DNA from: Nocardioides sp. T2.26MG-1
GTDB lineage: Bacteria; Actinomycetota; Actinomycetes; Propionibacteriales; Nocardioidaceae
Length of the DNA stretch: 64,000 bases
Assembly: GCF_950101795.1 (NCBI RefSeq)
Contig: NZ_CATNLZ010000001.1
Location: 865,132-929,131 of the forward strand
Reading direction: 5' to 3'
Part shown: piece by piece, positions 55,123-63,862 of the stretch
Numbering within the stretch: the first letter of the stretch is position 1
Layout of the letters: each line of letters starts with the position of its first letter
The notes under the pieces: generated by a model
What the model was told of the DNA's origin: nothing
The model's input: the letters and a program-made list of their open reading frames with translations, nothing else
Databases searched by the model: none
Position numbers and translations under genes: made by a program

Positions 55123-57564
55123 GTGCCCACCGCGCCCGAGCTGCACCGACGTGCCGTCGAGGCGCTGAACGCTCGGCAGTTCGGGGTCGCGGGTCGGCTA
55201 CTCGCCCGAGCCAGCCGGGCGACTTCTGACTTCGACCTCCTCGCCCGGATCGAGGCAAGCCTGGCGTTCCTCGAGTACGAGACCGGTAACCCCGCAGTCG
55301 GGATCGAGCGGTGTGAGCGGGCGCTGGCGAGCGAGCTCATCACTGCCGACACGCGGGGGGTCGTCCAGTGCCAGCGGGCCCTGCTCCTGCTGCGGCAGGG
55401 ACAGGCGGCGCGGGCTCTCACCGCGTTCGACGAGGCGATCGGGAGCCTCGCGGACCACCAGGAGCTCGGGATCGCCCACGTGAACCGGGGCGGCGTGTAC
55501 CTCGCCCAGGGTCAACCCGACCGCGCGTGCCACGACTTCCGCTCGGCTCGCGACCACTGGCACCGGCTCGGTCGCACCCACGACGTCGCGATCGCCACGC
55601 ACAACCTTGGGTACGCCTGCTTCCTGCTCGGCGACCTCGTCGGCGCCCTGCACCACATGCGGGAGAGCGGCCCCGTGCTTGAGGCCTCCTCCCCCGTCAT
55701 GGCCGCAACCGTCAACCAGGATCGCGCCGAGGTCTTGATGGCGACCGGACAGGTCGAGGAGGGAATGGCGGCCTTGCGCGCCGCCGCGGCGGCGTATGGG
55801 TCCCGGCGCATGCACCAGCGACAGGGCGAGGCCGAGCTCGCGCTCGCCCTCACCGTGCTGGAGACCGACACTACGGAGTCCGGAGCAGCCGCACGCCGGG
55901 CTATGCGGTGCTTCGGGAAGGCCGGGGCCGAGGCTTGGAGCGTGCGTGCAGAGGCGGCGTGGATATCTGCCGAGATCGAGCGCGGTCGGCGGCGTGGCGC
56001 GCTCCTCGCCCGCGGCGAGGAGCTGGCGTCCGAGCTCGAGGCGCAGGGTCTGCGCTGGCGCGCTGCCGGGCTGCGACGGGAGCTGGCTAGGGCCGAGCTG
56101 CGCAGCGGCGGGCCCGAGCTGGCCCGGGCCCGGCTGCAACAACCGGTGGCCGCTCGGGCGCCCCTCGCGCTGCGGCTGCTCGACCGCGACGTGCGCGCCG
56201 AGCTGGCGGCCGTCGAGGGGCGCCGTGCGCATGCGCTCCATCACCTGCGCGCGGGCCTCGCCGACCTGCACACGTGGCAGAGCTCCTTCGGCTCGCTCGA
56301 CCTCCAGACCGGGGTTGCGGGCCATGGGGTCCGGCTCGGCACCCGAGGCCTCGCGCTGGCGGTCGAGTCCCGCAAGCCCGCGGTGCTGTTCGAGTGGTCG
56401 GAGCGGGCGCGGATGCTGGCCAGCCGGGTGCAGCCGGTGCGCGCGCCCGAGGACGAGCAGATCGTCGCGGACCTGACCGAGCTGCGCGAGATGGCCGCCG
56501 AGGGTGGCCGCCGCGATCCCGAGCGCGAGGTGGAGCTGCGCCAGCGGATCCGCGAGCGGGCCTGGCAGCACCGTGGTTCCGGCGCGGTGGCCGATCCGGT
56601 CACGCTCCCCGAGCTGCAGGCCGCGTTGGACGCAGCCACCGCGCTGGTGGCGTACGTCGTCGCGGGCGATCAGGTGGTGGCCCTCGTGGTCACCACCGAC
56701 GCCGCGACCTGGGTCGACCTCGGTGAGCGCACGCAGATCGATGGGCTGCTCGGCGGGCTGCTGCCGGACCTCGACGTGGCCGCGGCCGAGCTGCCGGGCG
56801 CGATGGCGGGGTTCGTCCGCACCGAGCTGGCGAGCCGGCTCGCGTCTCTCGCGGAGGCCCTCGTCGAGCCGGTGCTCAAGGCCGTGGGCGAGCGGTCGGT
56901 CGTGCTGACGCCGTCCGGCGTGCTCGCCGGTGTGCCGTGGACGCTGCTGCCCGGGTTCGTCGGGCGTCCGGTCACGGTCGCGCAGTCGGCGACGTCCTGG
57001 CTGGCCCGGCGCACGACGCCGCTGCGGCTGGGCTCGGCCGGGTTCGTGGCCGGTCCGCGCGTGGCCCGAGCCGAGGACGAGGTCGTCGCCGCCGCGAAGG
57101 AGTGGCCGGACGCGACCGTGCTCGTCGGCGACCGCGCCAACGCCGCCGCGGTCTCCGAGCTCGCCGCGAGCGTGGACGTGCTGCACGTCGCGGCCCACGG
57201 CCGACACGCCGCCGAGAACGCCATGTTCTCCGGCCTCCAGCTCGCCGACGGGCCGTGGTTCGGCTACGACATCGACCAGCTCCGGCAGGTGCCCGACGTC
57301 GTGGTGCTCTCCGCGTGCGAGGTCGGCCGCTCGACGGTGCGCTGGGGCGACGAGCTGATCGGCATGGCGACCGCCTGGCTGCACGCCGGCGCCCGGTGCG
57401 TGGTCGCGTCGGCGGCCGCGGTCAACGACCGGGCGGCGTACGACGTCCTCGTCGCCGTCCACCAGCAACTCGCCGCCGGGGTCGAGCCCGCCGCCGCCCT
57501 GGCCGCGGCGGTGCCGGCCGTCACCGCCGTCACCGCCCCGGTGCCGCTGGTCCGCTTCGGCTGA
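55123..57564 (+). CDS. TPR-CHAT protein (caspase-like cysteine protease candidate)
   Basis: An 813-residue protein. The first half (about 1-400) consists of helical TPR-like repeats (for example ALTAFDEAIGSLADHQELGIAHVNRGGVYLAQGQPDRA). The C-terminal part (about 500-813) is a CHAT domain with the caspase-like dyad His692 in VLHVAAHGRH and Cys732 in VVLSACEVG. Both are intact, so it may be a protease. TPR-CHAT proteins act as activatable proteases in other bacterial defence contexts (for example with type III-E CRISPR). GTG start at 55123, 7 bp after the S8 gene. Confidence 0.92.
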   Translation: MPTAPELHRRAVEALNARQFGVAGRLLARASRATSDFDLLARIEASLAFLEYETGNPAVGIERCERALASELITADTRGVVQCQRALLLLRQGQAARALTAFDEAIGSLADHQELGIAHVNRGGVYLAQGQPDRACHDFRSARDHWHRLGRTHDVAIATHNLGYACFLLGDLVGALHHMRESGPVLEASSPVMAATVNQDRAEVLMATGQVEEGMAALRAAAAAYGSRRMHQRQGEAELALALTVLETDTTESGAAARRAMRCFGKAGAEAWSVRAEAAWISAEIERGRRRGALLARGEELASELEAQGLRWRAAGLRRELARAELRSGGPELARARLQQPVAARAPLALRLLDRDVRAELAAVEGRRAHALHHLRAGLADLHTWQSSFGSLDLQTGVAGHGVRLGTRGLALAVESRKPAVLFEWSERARMLASRVQPVRAPEDEQIVADLTELREMAAEGGRRDPEREVELRQRIRERAWQHRGSGAVADPVTLPELQAALDAATALVAYVVAGDQVVALVVTTDAATWVDLGERTQIDGLLGGLLPDLDVAAAELPGAMAGFVRTELASRLASLAEALVEPVLKAVGERSVVLTPSGVLAGVPWTLLPGFVGRPVTVAQSATSWLARRTTPLRLGSAGFVAGPRVARAEDEVVAAAKEWPDATVLVGDRANAAAVSELAASVDVLHVAAHGRHAAENAMFSGLQLADGPWFGYDIDQLRQVPDVVVLSACEVGRSTVRWGDELIGMATAWLHAGARCVVASAAAVNDRAAYDVLVAVHQQLAAGVEPAAALAAAVPAVTAVTAPVPLVRFG

Positions 57565-57575
57565 CCGCTGTCCGA

Positions 57576-57616
57576 GGTGGTTTCGAGACGGTTGCTGCGC
57601 AACCTCCTCAACCACC
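57576..57616. repeat. REP-like nested palindrome
   Basis: Outer arms GGTGGTT/AACCACC and inner arms GGTTGC/GCAACC surround TTCGAGAC and CTCCTC. This layout is familiar from intergenic repeats scattered through Nocardioides-type genomes. It begins 12 bp after the CHAT stop and can also serve as a terminator for the protease operon. Confidence 0.8.
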
Positions 57617-57684
57617 GTCATCTGCGCGTATCAGGCGTCCCGCGGGCCGCTCCTCATCGTCACCAGCCCGACGAGGAGACCACC

Positions 57685-57999
57685 ATGGCGCACCGCACCG
57701 CTCGCAGCGTCGATCAAGGCATCGACCGCAGGGTCGTCGAGGACCCCCGCCCCGGGGATGTGCTCCGGGTGCCGGCCGGGTCGCGGCTGCACGTGCGGTT
57801 CCGCCGATCACTGAGCAGCTGGCGGGTCGAGGACCGGCCCGGGCACCTGGTCACGCTCGAGGAGGGCGACCACGGCTTCGAGTTCCTGGTCTTCGGTACG
57901 CCGGACGAGTCGGCGAGGCCGCTCCGGCTGGTCCGGCTGCGGGCGGACCGGAGCGGGCCCGGCGAGGTGCGGGACGTGACGGTCCTGGTCACGAACTGA
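57685..57999 (+). CDS. Small all-beta protein, chagasin-like architecture suspected
   Basis: A 104-residue soluble protein with alternating beta-strand pattern (DVLRVPAGSRLHVRFRRSL, GHLVTLEEGDHGFEFLVFG, PLRLVRLRADR, VRDVTVLVTN). The order and turn residues recall the I42 (chagasin) cysteine-protease inhibitor fold, but the NPTTGY signature is absent, so this is only a suggestion. No signal peptide. ATG at 57685 with GAGGAGACC upstream. It follows the CHAT gene in the same direction after the palindromic repeat. Confidence 0.7.
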   Translation: MAHRTARSVDQGIDRRVVEDPRPGDVLRVPAGSRLHVRFRRSLSSWRVEDRPGHLVTLEEGDHGFEFLVFGTPDESARPLRLVRLRADRSGPGEVRDVTVLVTN

Positions 58000-58034
58000 C
58001 CGAGCACCACCGCTTGACGCCACCCGCTCCGAGG

Positions 58035-58058
58035 CGAATACTCCGATCAGAGTATTCG
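58035..58058. promoter_or_regulatory. Probable PadR operator for the exporter operon
   Basis: Perfect 9-bp arms CGAATACTC and GAGTATTCG separated by CGATCA, 17 bp before the padR GTG. AT-rich arms stand out from the surroundings. Very likely the autoregulatory binding site. Confidence 0.8.
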
Positions 58059-58074
58059 TGATGGAGGGACACCC

Positions 58075-58767
58075 GTGGCCCGGAGGCGGTTCAGCAACCT
58101 GCTGGCGCTCGCCGTGCTGTCGTGTCTCTCCGAGCGCCCGATGCACCCCTACGAGATCTCCCAGACCCTCCGCGAGCGCGGCAAGGACCAGAGCATCAAG
58201 CTCAACTACGGCGCGCTGTACGCCGTGGTCGAGTCGCTCGCCAAGGCCGGTCTGATCGAGGCCCGCGAGACCGTGCGGCAGGGCCGCCGTCCCGAGCGGA
58301 CGATCTACGCGATCACCGAGCGCGGCGTCGAGGAGCACGACGAGTGGCTCAGCGAGCTGATCGGCCGCCCGCTGCGCGAGTACCACTCCCTCGAGGCCGG
58401 GCTCTCCCTGGCCGCCGGGCTCCGCCCCGACGACGTCGCCCGGCTGCTGGTCGAGCGGGCCGTGCACCTGCGCGGCGAGATCGGCGCCGCCGAGGAGATG
58501 CTCAAGGCCGGGCGCGAGATGGGCCTGCCCGAGCTGCTGCTCATCGAGGGCGAGTTCCGGCTGACGATGCTCCGCGCCGAGCACGACCACGTGGTCGACC
58601 TGGCCGCCCGCATCCGCGAGCGCCGCCTCGGTGGCGTCGAGATGTGGCACAAGATCTACGAGGCCCAGGACCGTGGCATCAGCCTGGAGGAGGTCTTCGC
58701 CGACCCGGTCGCCCACCTCGGGAAGGAGGGGGAGGCCCTGGCGGCCCTCGCCGACCCCGACGCCTGA
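58075..58767 (+). CDS. PadR family transcriptional regulator of an ABC exporter
   Basis: A 230-residue PadR protein of the longer (two-domain) type: winged helix (LLALAVLSCLSERPMHPYEISQTLRERGKDQSIKLNYGALYAVVESLAKAGLIEARE) and a C-terminal helical domain. GTG with GGAGGG 7 nt upstream. It precedes an ABC transporter pair and probably represses it until a toxic compound binds, as for known PadR-ABC systems. Confidence 0.92.
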   Translation: MARRRFSNLLALAVLSCLSERPMHPYEISQTLRERGKDQSIKLNYGALYAVVESLAKAGLIEARETVRQGRRPERTIYAITERGVEEHDEWLSELIGRPLREYHSLEAGLSLAAGLRPDDVARLLVERAVHLRGEIGAAEEMLKAGREMGLPELLLIEGEFRLTMLRAEHDHVVDLAARIRERRLGGVEMWHKIYEAQDRGISLEEVFADPVAHLGKEGEALAALADPDA

Positions 58768-58794
58768 CGCGACAGGAACCCGACAGAGCAAGAA

Positions 58795-58826
58795 ACCCCG
58801 ACCGGTGCGGCAACACCGGCCGGGGT
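58795..58826 (+). terminator. Strong hairpin between padR and the ABC genes
   Basis: ACCCCGACCGGTG pairs with CACCGGCCGGGGT (13 bp, one A-C mismatch) around a CGGCAA loop, 28 bp after padR and 78 bp before the ABC ATPase gene. It may terminate the padR message or attenuate readthrough into the exporter genes. Confidence 0.65.
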
Positions 58827-58903
58827 CACCGCAAGCCGCCCGATGGACCGCTCACAGCGCACCCGCGAGTCTACGGCCGGCTCCTCCACCGAAGGAGTCC
58901 TCC

Positions 58904-59899
58904 ATGCCCACACCCGACCTCGCCGTGCAGGTCCACGACCTGCACAAGACCTACCCCGGCGGCCGTGGCCACGACCCTGTGCCCGCCCTGGCCGGCCTCG
59001 GCTTCGCCGTCGAGCGCGGCACCGTCTACGGCCTGCTCGGCCCCAACGGCGCCGGCAAGTCCACCACCGTCCGCATCCTCACCACGCTCTCGCGGGCCGA
59101 CTCCGGGGTCGCCCGGGTCGCCGGGCTCGACGTGGCCGTCGACCCCGCCGCCGTACGACGGCGCATCGGGCTGGTCTCGCAGCGCCCGTCGAGCGACCCC
59201 ATGGCCACCGGCCGCGAGAACCTCGTGCTCGCGGGCCGGCTGCAGGGCCTGACCCGCACCGACGCCACCGCCCGTGCGGCCCGGCTGCTCGACCGGTTCC
59301 GCCTCACCGACGCCGCGGACCGGCTGGTCCGCACCTGGTCGGGCGGGATGAGCCGCAAGCTCGACGTCGCGATCGGGCTCGTGCACCGGCCCGACGTGCT
59401 GTTCCTCGACGAGCCGACCACGGGGCTCGACCCGGAGGCCCGCGCGGACATGTGGGCCGAGATCGCCCGGCTGTCCGTCGACGACGAGATGACCGTGCTG
59501 CTGACCACCCACTACCTCGACGAGGCCGACCGGCTCGCGTCGCGGCTGGCGATCGTCGACCGCGGCCGGGTCCGGGTCGAGGGCTCGCCCGAGGAGCTCA
59601 AGAGCGAGCTGCGCGGCGACACCCTCCAGGTCGAGCTGCCCGACAGCGACCAGGCCGCGCGGGCGTGCGCGGTCCTGGCCGGGGTCGCCGGCGTGACCGG
59701 TCCGGTCGCCGACGGCGCCGTCGTACGGGCCCGCGCCGAGTCCGGCGCCCGATCGATCCCGGCGCTGATGGCCGGGCTCGACGCCGCCGGGCTCTCGCCG
59801 GTCAGCGCGTCGGTGTCCCGCCCCTCGCTGGACGACGTCTACCTCCAGCACGTCGGCCGCGCCCACCGATCGACCGAGCGGGACGAGGAGGTCGCCTGA
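58904..59899 (+). CDS. Daunorubicin-resistance-type ABC transporter ATP-binding protein
   Basis: A 331-residue ATPase of the DrrA type: Walker A GPNGAGKS (46-53), signature WSGGMSRKLDVA, Walker B VLFLDEPTTGLDPEARADMW, H-loop TTHYLDEADRL, and the C-terminal DrrA extension ending in SLDDVYLQHVGR. ATG with GAAGGAG upstream. Energises export of lipophilic drugs with the adjacent permease. Confidence 0.94.
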   Translation: MPTPDLAVQVHDLHKTYPGGRGHDPVPALAGLGFAVERGTVYGLLGPNGAGKSTTVRILTTLSRADSGVARVAGLDVAVDPAAVRRRIGLVSQRPSSDPMATGRENLVLAGRLQGLTRTDATARAARLLDRFRLTDAADRLVRTWSGGMSRKLDVAIGLVHRPDVLFLDEPTTGLDPEARADMWAEIARLSVDDEMTVLLTTHYLDEADRLASRLAIVDRGRVRVEGSPEELKSELRGDTLQVELPDSDQAARACAVLAGVAGVTGPVADGAVVRARAESGARSIPALMAGLDAAGLSPVSASVSRPSLDDVYLQHVGRAHRSTERDEEVA

Positions 59900-60672
59900 T
59901 GTCCACGCTCGTCACCCACTCCGTGCTGCTGACCCAGCGGTCGCTGCGGGGCTTCGCGCGCCAGCCGATCTTCCTGGTGGTCACGCTGATCCAGCCGATG
60001 GTCTGGCTGATCCTGTTCGGCCGGCTCTTCGAGTCGGTGACCGACATCCCCGGCTTCGAGTCCGGGAGCAGCTACCTGGAGTTCCTGACCCCGGGCGTGG
60101 TCGCGATGACCGCGCTGTTCTCAGCCGCGTGGGCCGGGACCGTCTACATCGAGGACATGGACCGCGGCGTGATGGACCGGCTGCTCGCGGCGCCGGTCTC
60201 GCGCGGCGCGATGATGAACGGCACGCTGGCCTACCAGTCGGTGACCTCGGTGATCCAGACCCTGATCGTGCTGGGCGTGGCCTGGCTGATCGGCGCCCGG
60301 TTCGCATGGGTGGGCGTCCCGTTCACGATCCTGGCCGCCGTGCTGCTGACCGTCGTGTTCGCCGCGCTCTCGAACGCCGTCGCCCTGCTGGTCCGCCAGC
60401 AGGAGGCGCTGATCGGGATCAGCCAGTTCACCGCCCTGCCGCTGACGTTCCTCTCCTCGGCGGTGATGGATCCCCAGCTCGCGCCGGGGTGGATCCGGGC
60501 CACGGCGCGGTTCAACCCGCTCGACTGGGCCGTCGTGGTCGCGCGGGAGCCGCTGCTCGGGTCACCCGACTGGGACGCGGTCTGGCCACGCCTCGGCGCG
60601 CTGACGGTGCTGGCCGTGGTCATGGCCGCGGTGGCGACCCGGACGTTCGGGGCCTATCAGCGGTCCCGGTGA
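59899..60672 (+). CDS. DrrB-type ABC transporter permease
   Basis: A 257-residue ABC-2 permease with six hydrophobic segments; QPMVWLILFGRLF, the MDRGVMDRLLAAPVSRGAMM loop and the PLTFLSSAVMDPQLAPGWIRATARFNPLDW motif are typical of DrrB. ATG overlaps the ATPase stop by one base. Its 3' end overlaps the convergent glycosyltransferase gene by 16 bp. Confidence 0.93.
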   Translation: MSTLVTHSVLLTQRSLRGFARQPIFLVVTLIQPMVWLILFGRLFESVTDIPGFESGSSYLEFLTPGVVAMTALFSAAWAGTVYIEDMDRGVMDRLLAAPVSRGAMMNGTLAYQSVTSVIQTLIVLGVAWLIGARFAWVGVPFTILAAVLLTVVFAALSNAVALLVRQQEALIGISQFTALPLTFLSSAVMDPQLAPGWIRATARFNPLDWAVVVAREPLLGSPDWDAVWPRLGALTVLAVVMAAVATRTFGAYQRSR

Positions 60673-61865
60673 AAGACCCAGGCGCGCATCGCGACGAAGC
60701 GCATCACGGTGACCACCAGATTGGCGACGGTCAACACGACGACCTCGGCGCCGTGGTGGGTGTGACCTCCTGCGTGCAGCAGCCACAGCGCGCCGCTGGT
60801 CACCCCCAGCCCGATGCCGAACACCACGAGGCCACGGACCTGGTGGCGCACGGCGTGCCGCCGCCCCCGCACCCCGAACGTCAGCCGCCGGTTGGCCGCG
60901 GTGTTCGCGAGCGTGGTGACGACCAGCGCGAGCAGGTTCGCGGTGAACGCCGAGAACGGTCCGCGGAGCAGCAGGTAGAGGACGGCGTACGCCACCGTCG
61001 AGGCGACCCCGACCAGGGCGAACATCGCCAGCTGCAGCCCGAGCCGCCCGCCGCCGGCATCGGCCGACGCCCGCCCCAGGCGCTCGGCGACGTCGGCGAC
61101 GGGCAGGCGGCCCGACACCAGGCCGCGACCCAGGCGGGCGATGCCGCGCAGGTCGTCGACGGCGGTGCGGACGATGTCGACGGTGCTGTCCGGGTCGTCG
61201 ACCCAGTCGACCGGCACCTCGTGGATGCGCAGGCCCGCGCGCTCGGCGAGCACCAGCAGCTCGGTGTCGAAGAACCACGCGTCGTCCTCGACCAGGGGCA
61301 GCACCTCGCGGGCCACGTCGGCGCGGATCGCCTTGAACCCGCACTGGGCGTCGGAGAATCGCGCGCGGAGGGCGCCGCGGAGCAGCAGGTTGTAGCACCG
61401 CGAGATCAGCTCGCGCTTGGGCCCGCGGTCCACCCGCGACCCGTGCCCGAGCCGGCTGCCGATCGCCAGGTCGGAGTGCCCGCTGATCAGCGGGGCCACC
61501 AGCGGCAGCAGCGCGTTGAGGTCGGTGGACAGGTCCACGTCCATGTAGACCAGCACCGCGGCGTCCGACCCGAGCCAGGCCTTCTTCAGCGCCCGGCCCC
61601 GGCCCTTCTCGGCAAGGTGGACGACGCGTACGTCGGCGTACGTGTGCGCCAGCCGTCTCGCCACCACCGCCGTGCCGTCGGTGCTGGCGTTGTCCGCGAT
61701 CGTCACCCGGGAGCTCCACGGCATCCGCCCCAGGTGGTCGAGCACCCGCTCGACCGAGGCCTCCAGGTCGCGCTCCTCGTTGTAGACCGGGATCACCACC
61801 TCCAGCATCGTGACCTCGGTGCCGACCTCCGCCCGCGGGCCCTCCCAGGGCTGGGCCGCGGTCAC
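60657..61865 (-). CDS. Glycosyltransferase family 2 fused to GtrA-like membrane domain
   Basis: A 402-residue two-domain protein. The GT2 domain (about 18-250) has LEVVIPVYNEERDLEASVERV, a nucleotide-sugar-binding VYMDVDLSTDLN and DAQCGFKAIRADV, as in polyprenol-phosphate sugar synthases. The GtrA domain (about 275-402) has four hydrophobic segments. It likely makes a lipid-linked sugar and flips it for the next gene's transferase. GTG overlaps the upstream gene by 4 bp. Corresponds to YkcC-type proteins. Confidence 0.9.
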   Translation of the reverse strand: MTAAQPWEGPRAEVGTEVTMLEVVIPVYNEERDLEASVERVLDHLGRMPWSSRVTIADNASTDGTAVVARRLAHTYADVRVVHLAEKGRGRALKKAWLGSDAAVLVYMDVDLSTDLNALLPLVAPLISGHSDLAIGSRLGHGSRVDRGPKRELISRCYNLLLRGALRARFSDAQCGFKAIRADVAREVLPLVEDDAWFFDTELLVLAERAGLRIHEVPVDWVDDPDSTVDIVRTAVDDLRGIARLGRGLVSGRLPVADVAERLGRASADAGGGRLGLQLAMFALVGVASTVAYAVLYLLLRGPFSAFTANLLALVVTTLANTAANRRLTFGVRGRRHAVRHQVRGLVVFGIGLGVTSGALWLLHAGGHTHHGAEVVVLTVANLVVTVMRFVAMRAWVFHRDR

Positions 61866-63862
61866 GACGTCGCCCCCGCGTCGGCACCGGACAGGTCGTA
61901 GAGCGTGACGCCGTCGACCGTGGTGGCGGTGAAGCTCTCCTCCACCCAGGTGGCGATCTCGGAGCTGGCGTTGCTGCCGCCCATCGACTGGCCGAGCCCG
62001 GAGCCGTCGATGAACCAGTGGATCTCGCCGTTCGCGACGTACTCCTGGAACTCCGCCAGCGTCGGGCTCGGGTCGGAGCCGTTGAAGCCGCCGATCGCCA
62101 TCACCGGCTCCTCGGTGGCCAGCTGGTAGCCCGAGGCCGAGTTGGAGCCGACCGCGGCCGCGACCCAGGTGTAGGAGTCGGCGTCCTCGAGCAGCTGCGC
62201 GGTGAGCTCGTCGCTCGGGTCGCTTCCCTGGAGCAGCCCGCCGGCGCCGCCGCCGGTGGGCCCACCGGTCGGGCGTTGACCCTGCGCCATCCCGGGGGGC
62301 GTCTGACCCTGCGTCATCCCGGGAGGCCCGCCGAACCCGCCGCGACCGCCGGGCCCGCCGCCGGAGCCGCTGGTGACCGTCGGGCCGGCCGTGGGGATCG
62401 AGCCGGTGTGCGCGGTCGACGCGGTCTGCACGGCGTACGACGCCGGGCCGGCCAGCGAGGCGACGACCGCGAGCGCGGCGGCGCCGAGCGCCACCCGCCG
62501 CGGGAGCCGGTGCAGGCCGAGCATCACGACGGCCGCGAAGAGGCCGCCCACCAGCAGCGGGACCCGTAGCCACGGCACGAAGTCGGCGCTGCGGCCGAGC
62601 AGCACGAAGGCGGTGCCGGCTGCGAGCGCCGTCGCGGCGGCGCCGAAGCCGCAGGCGAGCGGCGAGCGGCGGTGCTGCCAGACGAGGGCCGCGCCGATGC
62701 CGACCAGCGCCGCGATCGCGGGGGCCAGGGCGACGGTGTAGTAGGAGTGGAAGATGCCCGCCATGAAGCTGAACGTGAGGCCGGTGACCAGCAGCCAGCC
62801 GCCCCACAGCACGAGCGCGGCGCGGGTGAGGTCGGTGCGCGGCCGGCGCCGGGTCAGCCACAGACCGGCGACGAGCAGCAGCAGCGCGCTCGGCAGCAGC
62901 CAGGCGATCTGGCCGCCGACCTCACCGTCGAAGAGCCGGGTGATCCCGGTCTGGCCCCACATGGAGCCGCCGCCACCGCCCGTCCCGCCACCGACCGAGC
63001 CGGTCTCGTCGCCGGTGAGGCGGCCGAAGCCGTTGTAGCCCAGGGTCAGCTCGAGGATCGAGTCGTCCTGCGAGCCGCCGATGTAGGGGCGGCTCGACGC
63101 CGGCCAGAGCGAGACGATCGCGACCCACCAGCCCGCGGCCGCGATCATCGAGCCGAACGCCACGAGCAGGTGGCCGAGCCGCTTGAGCACGCCGGTGTTC
63201 GCCGTGAGCAGGTAGACCAGCGCCAGCGGCGGGAGCACCAGGAACGCCTGCAGCATCTTGGCCAGGAACGCCAACCCCACCAGGGCTCCGGCCAGCGCCA
63301 GCCAGCGCACCGGGTGGCGCACGCCGGACTCGAGCGCGCGCAGCGTCGCGTACGCCGAGGCGACCAGCAGCAGCACCAGCATCGCGTCGGGGTTGTTGAA
63401 GCGGAACATCAGCACCGCGACCGGCGTCAGCGCGAGCACGGCCCCGGCGAGCAGGCCGGCCGCGGCCGAGCATGTCGTACGCCGGACGGTGGCGACCAGC
63501 AGCCACACGGCGAGCACGCCCTCGATCGCCTGCGGCACCAGGATCGACCAGGACGACAGCCCGAACACCCGCACGGCCAGCCCCATCGGCCACAGCGCCA
63601 GCGGGGTCTTGTCGACGGTGATCGAGCTCGCGGCGTCGGAGGAGCCGAAGAAGAACGCCTTCCACGACTCCGACCCGGCCTGCGCGGCCGCGGAGTAGAA
63701 GCTGTTGGCCCACCCCGACTCGCCCAGACCCCAGAGGTACAGCACCCCGGTGGCCAGCAGCAGCCCGGCCAGCGCCGGTCGGTACCACCGCTCCGGCTCG
63801 CGCGGCGGCGGCTCTGGGCCGGGGGAGGTCGTCGTCGGGTCGTCGAGGGTCGCGGTGCTCAT
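61862..63862 (-). CDS. ArnT/PMT-type polytopic glycosyltransferase (YkcB-like)
   Basis: A 666-residue membrane protein with about 11-12 hydrophobic segments. The first external loop has WANSFYSAAAQAGSESWKAFFFGSSDAASSITVDKTPLALW with the acidic/aromatic residues conserved in the family, and RFNNPDAMLVLLL. A Gly/Pro/Gln-rich linker (about 495-545) leads to a C-terminal extracytoplasmic domain. Such enzymes transfer a sugar from a polyprenyl carrier to a surface polymer; acceptor unknown. Forms an operon with the GT2-GtrA gene. The last 138 bp of the window show no gene. Confidence 0.9.
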   Translation of the reverse strand: MSTATLDDPTTTSPGPEPPPREPERWYRPALAGLLLATGVLYLWGLGESGWANSFYSAAAQAGSESWKAFFFGSSDAASSITVDKTPLALWPMGLAVRVFGLSSWSILVPQAIEGVLAVWLLVATVRRTTCSAAAGLLAGAVLALTPVAVLMFRFNNPDAMLVLLLVASAYATLRALESGVRHPVRWLALAGALVGLAFLAKMLQAFLVLPPLALVYLLTANTGVLKRLGHLLVAFGSMIAAAGWWVAIVSLWPASSRPYIGGSQDDSILELTLGYNGFGRLTGDETGSVGGGTGGGGGSMWGQTGITRLFDGEVGGQIAWLLPSALLLLVAGLWLTRRRPRTDLTRAALVLWGGWLLVTGLTFSFMAGIFHSYYTVALAPAIAALVGIGAALVWQHRRSPLACGFGAAATALAAGTAFVLLGRSADFVPWLRVPLLVGGLFAAVVMLGLHRLPRRVALGAAALAVVASLAGPASYAVQTASTAHTGSIPTAGPTVTSGSGGGPGGRGGFGGPPGMTQGQTPPGMAQGQRPTGGPTGGGAGGLLQGSDPSDELTAQLLEDADSYTWVAAAVGSNSASGYQLATEEPVMAIGGFNGSDPSPTLAEFQEYVANGEIHWFIDGSGLGQSMGGSNASSEIATWVEESFTATTVDGVTLYDLSGADAGATS

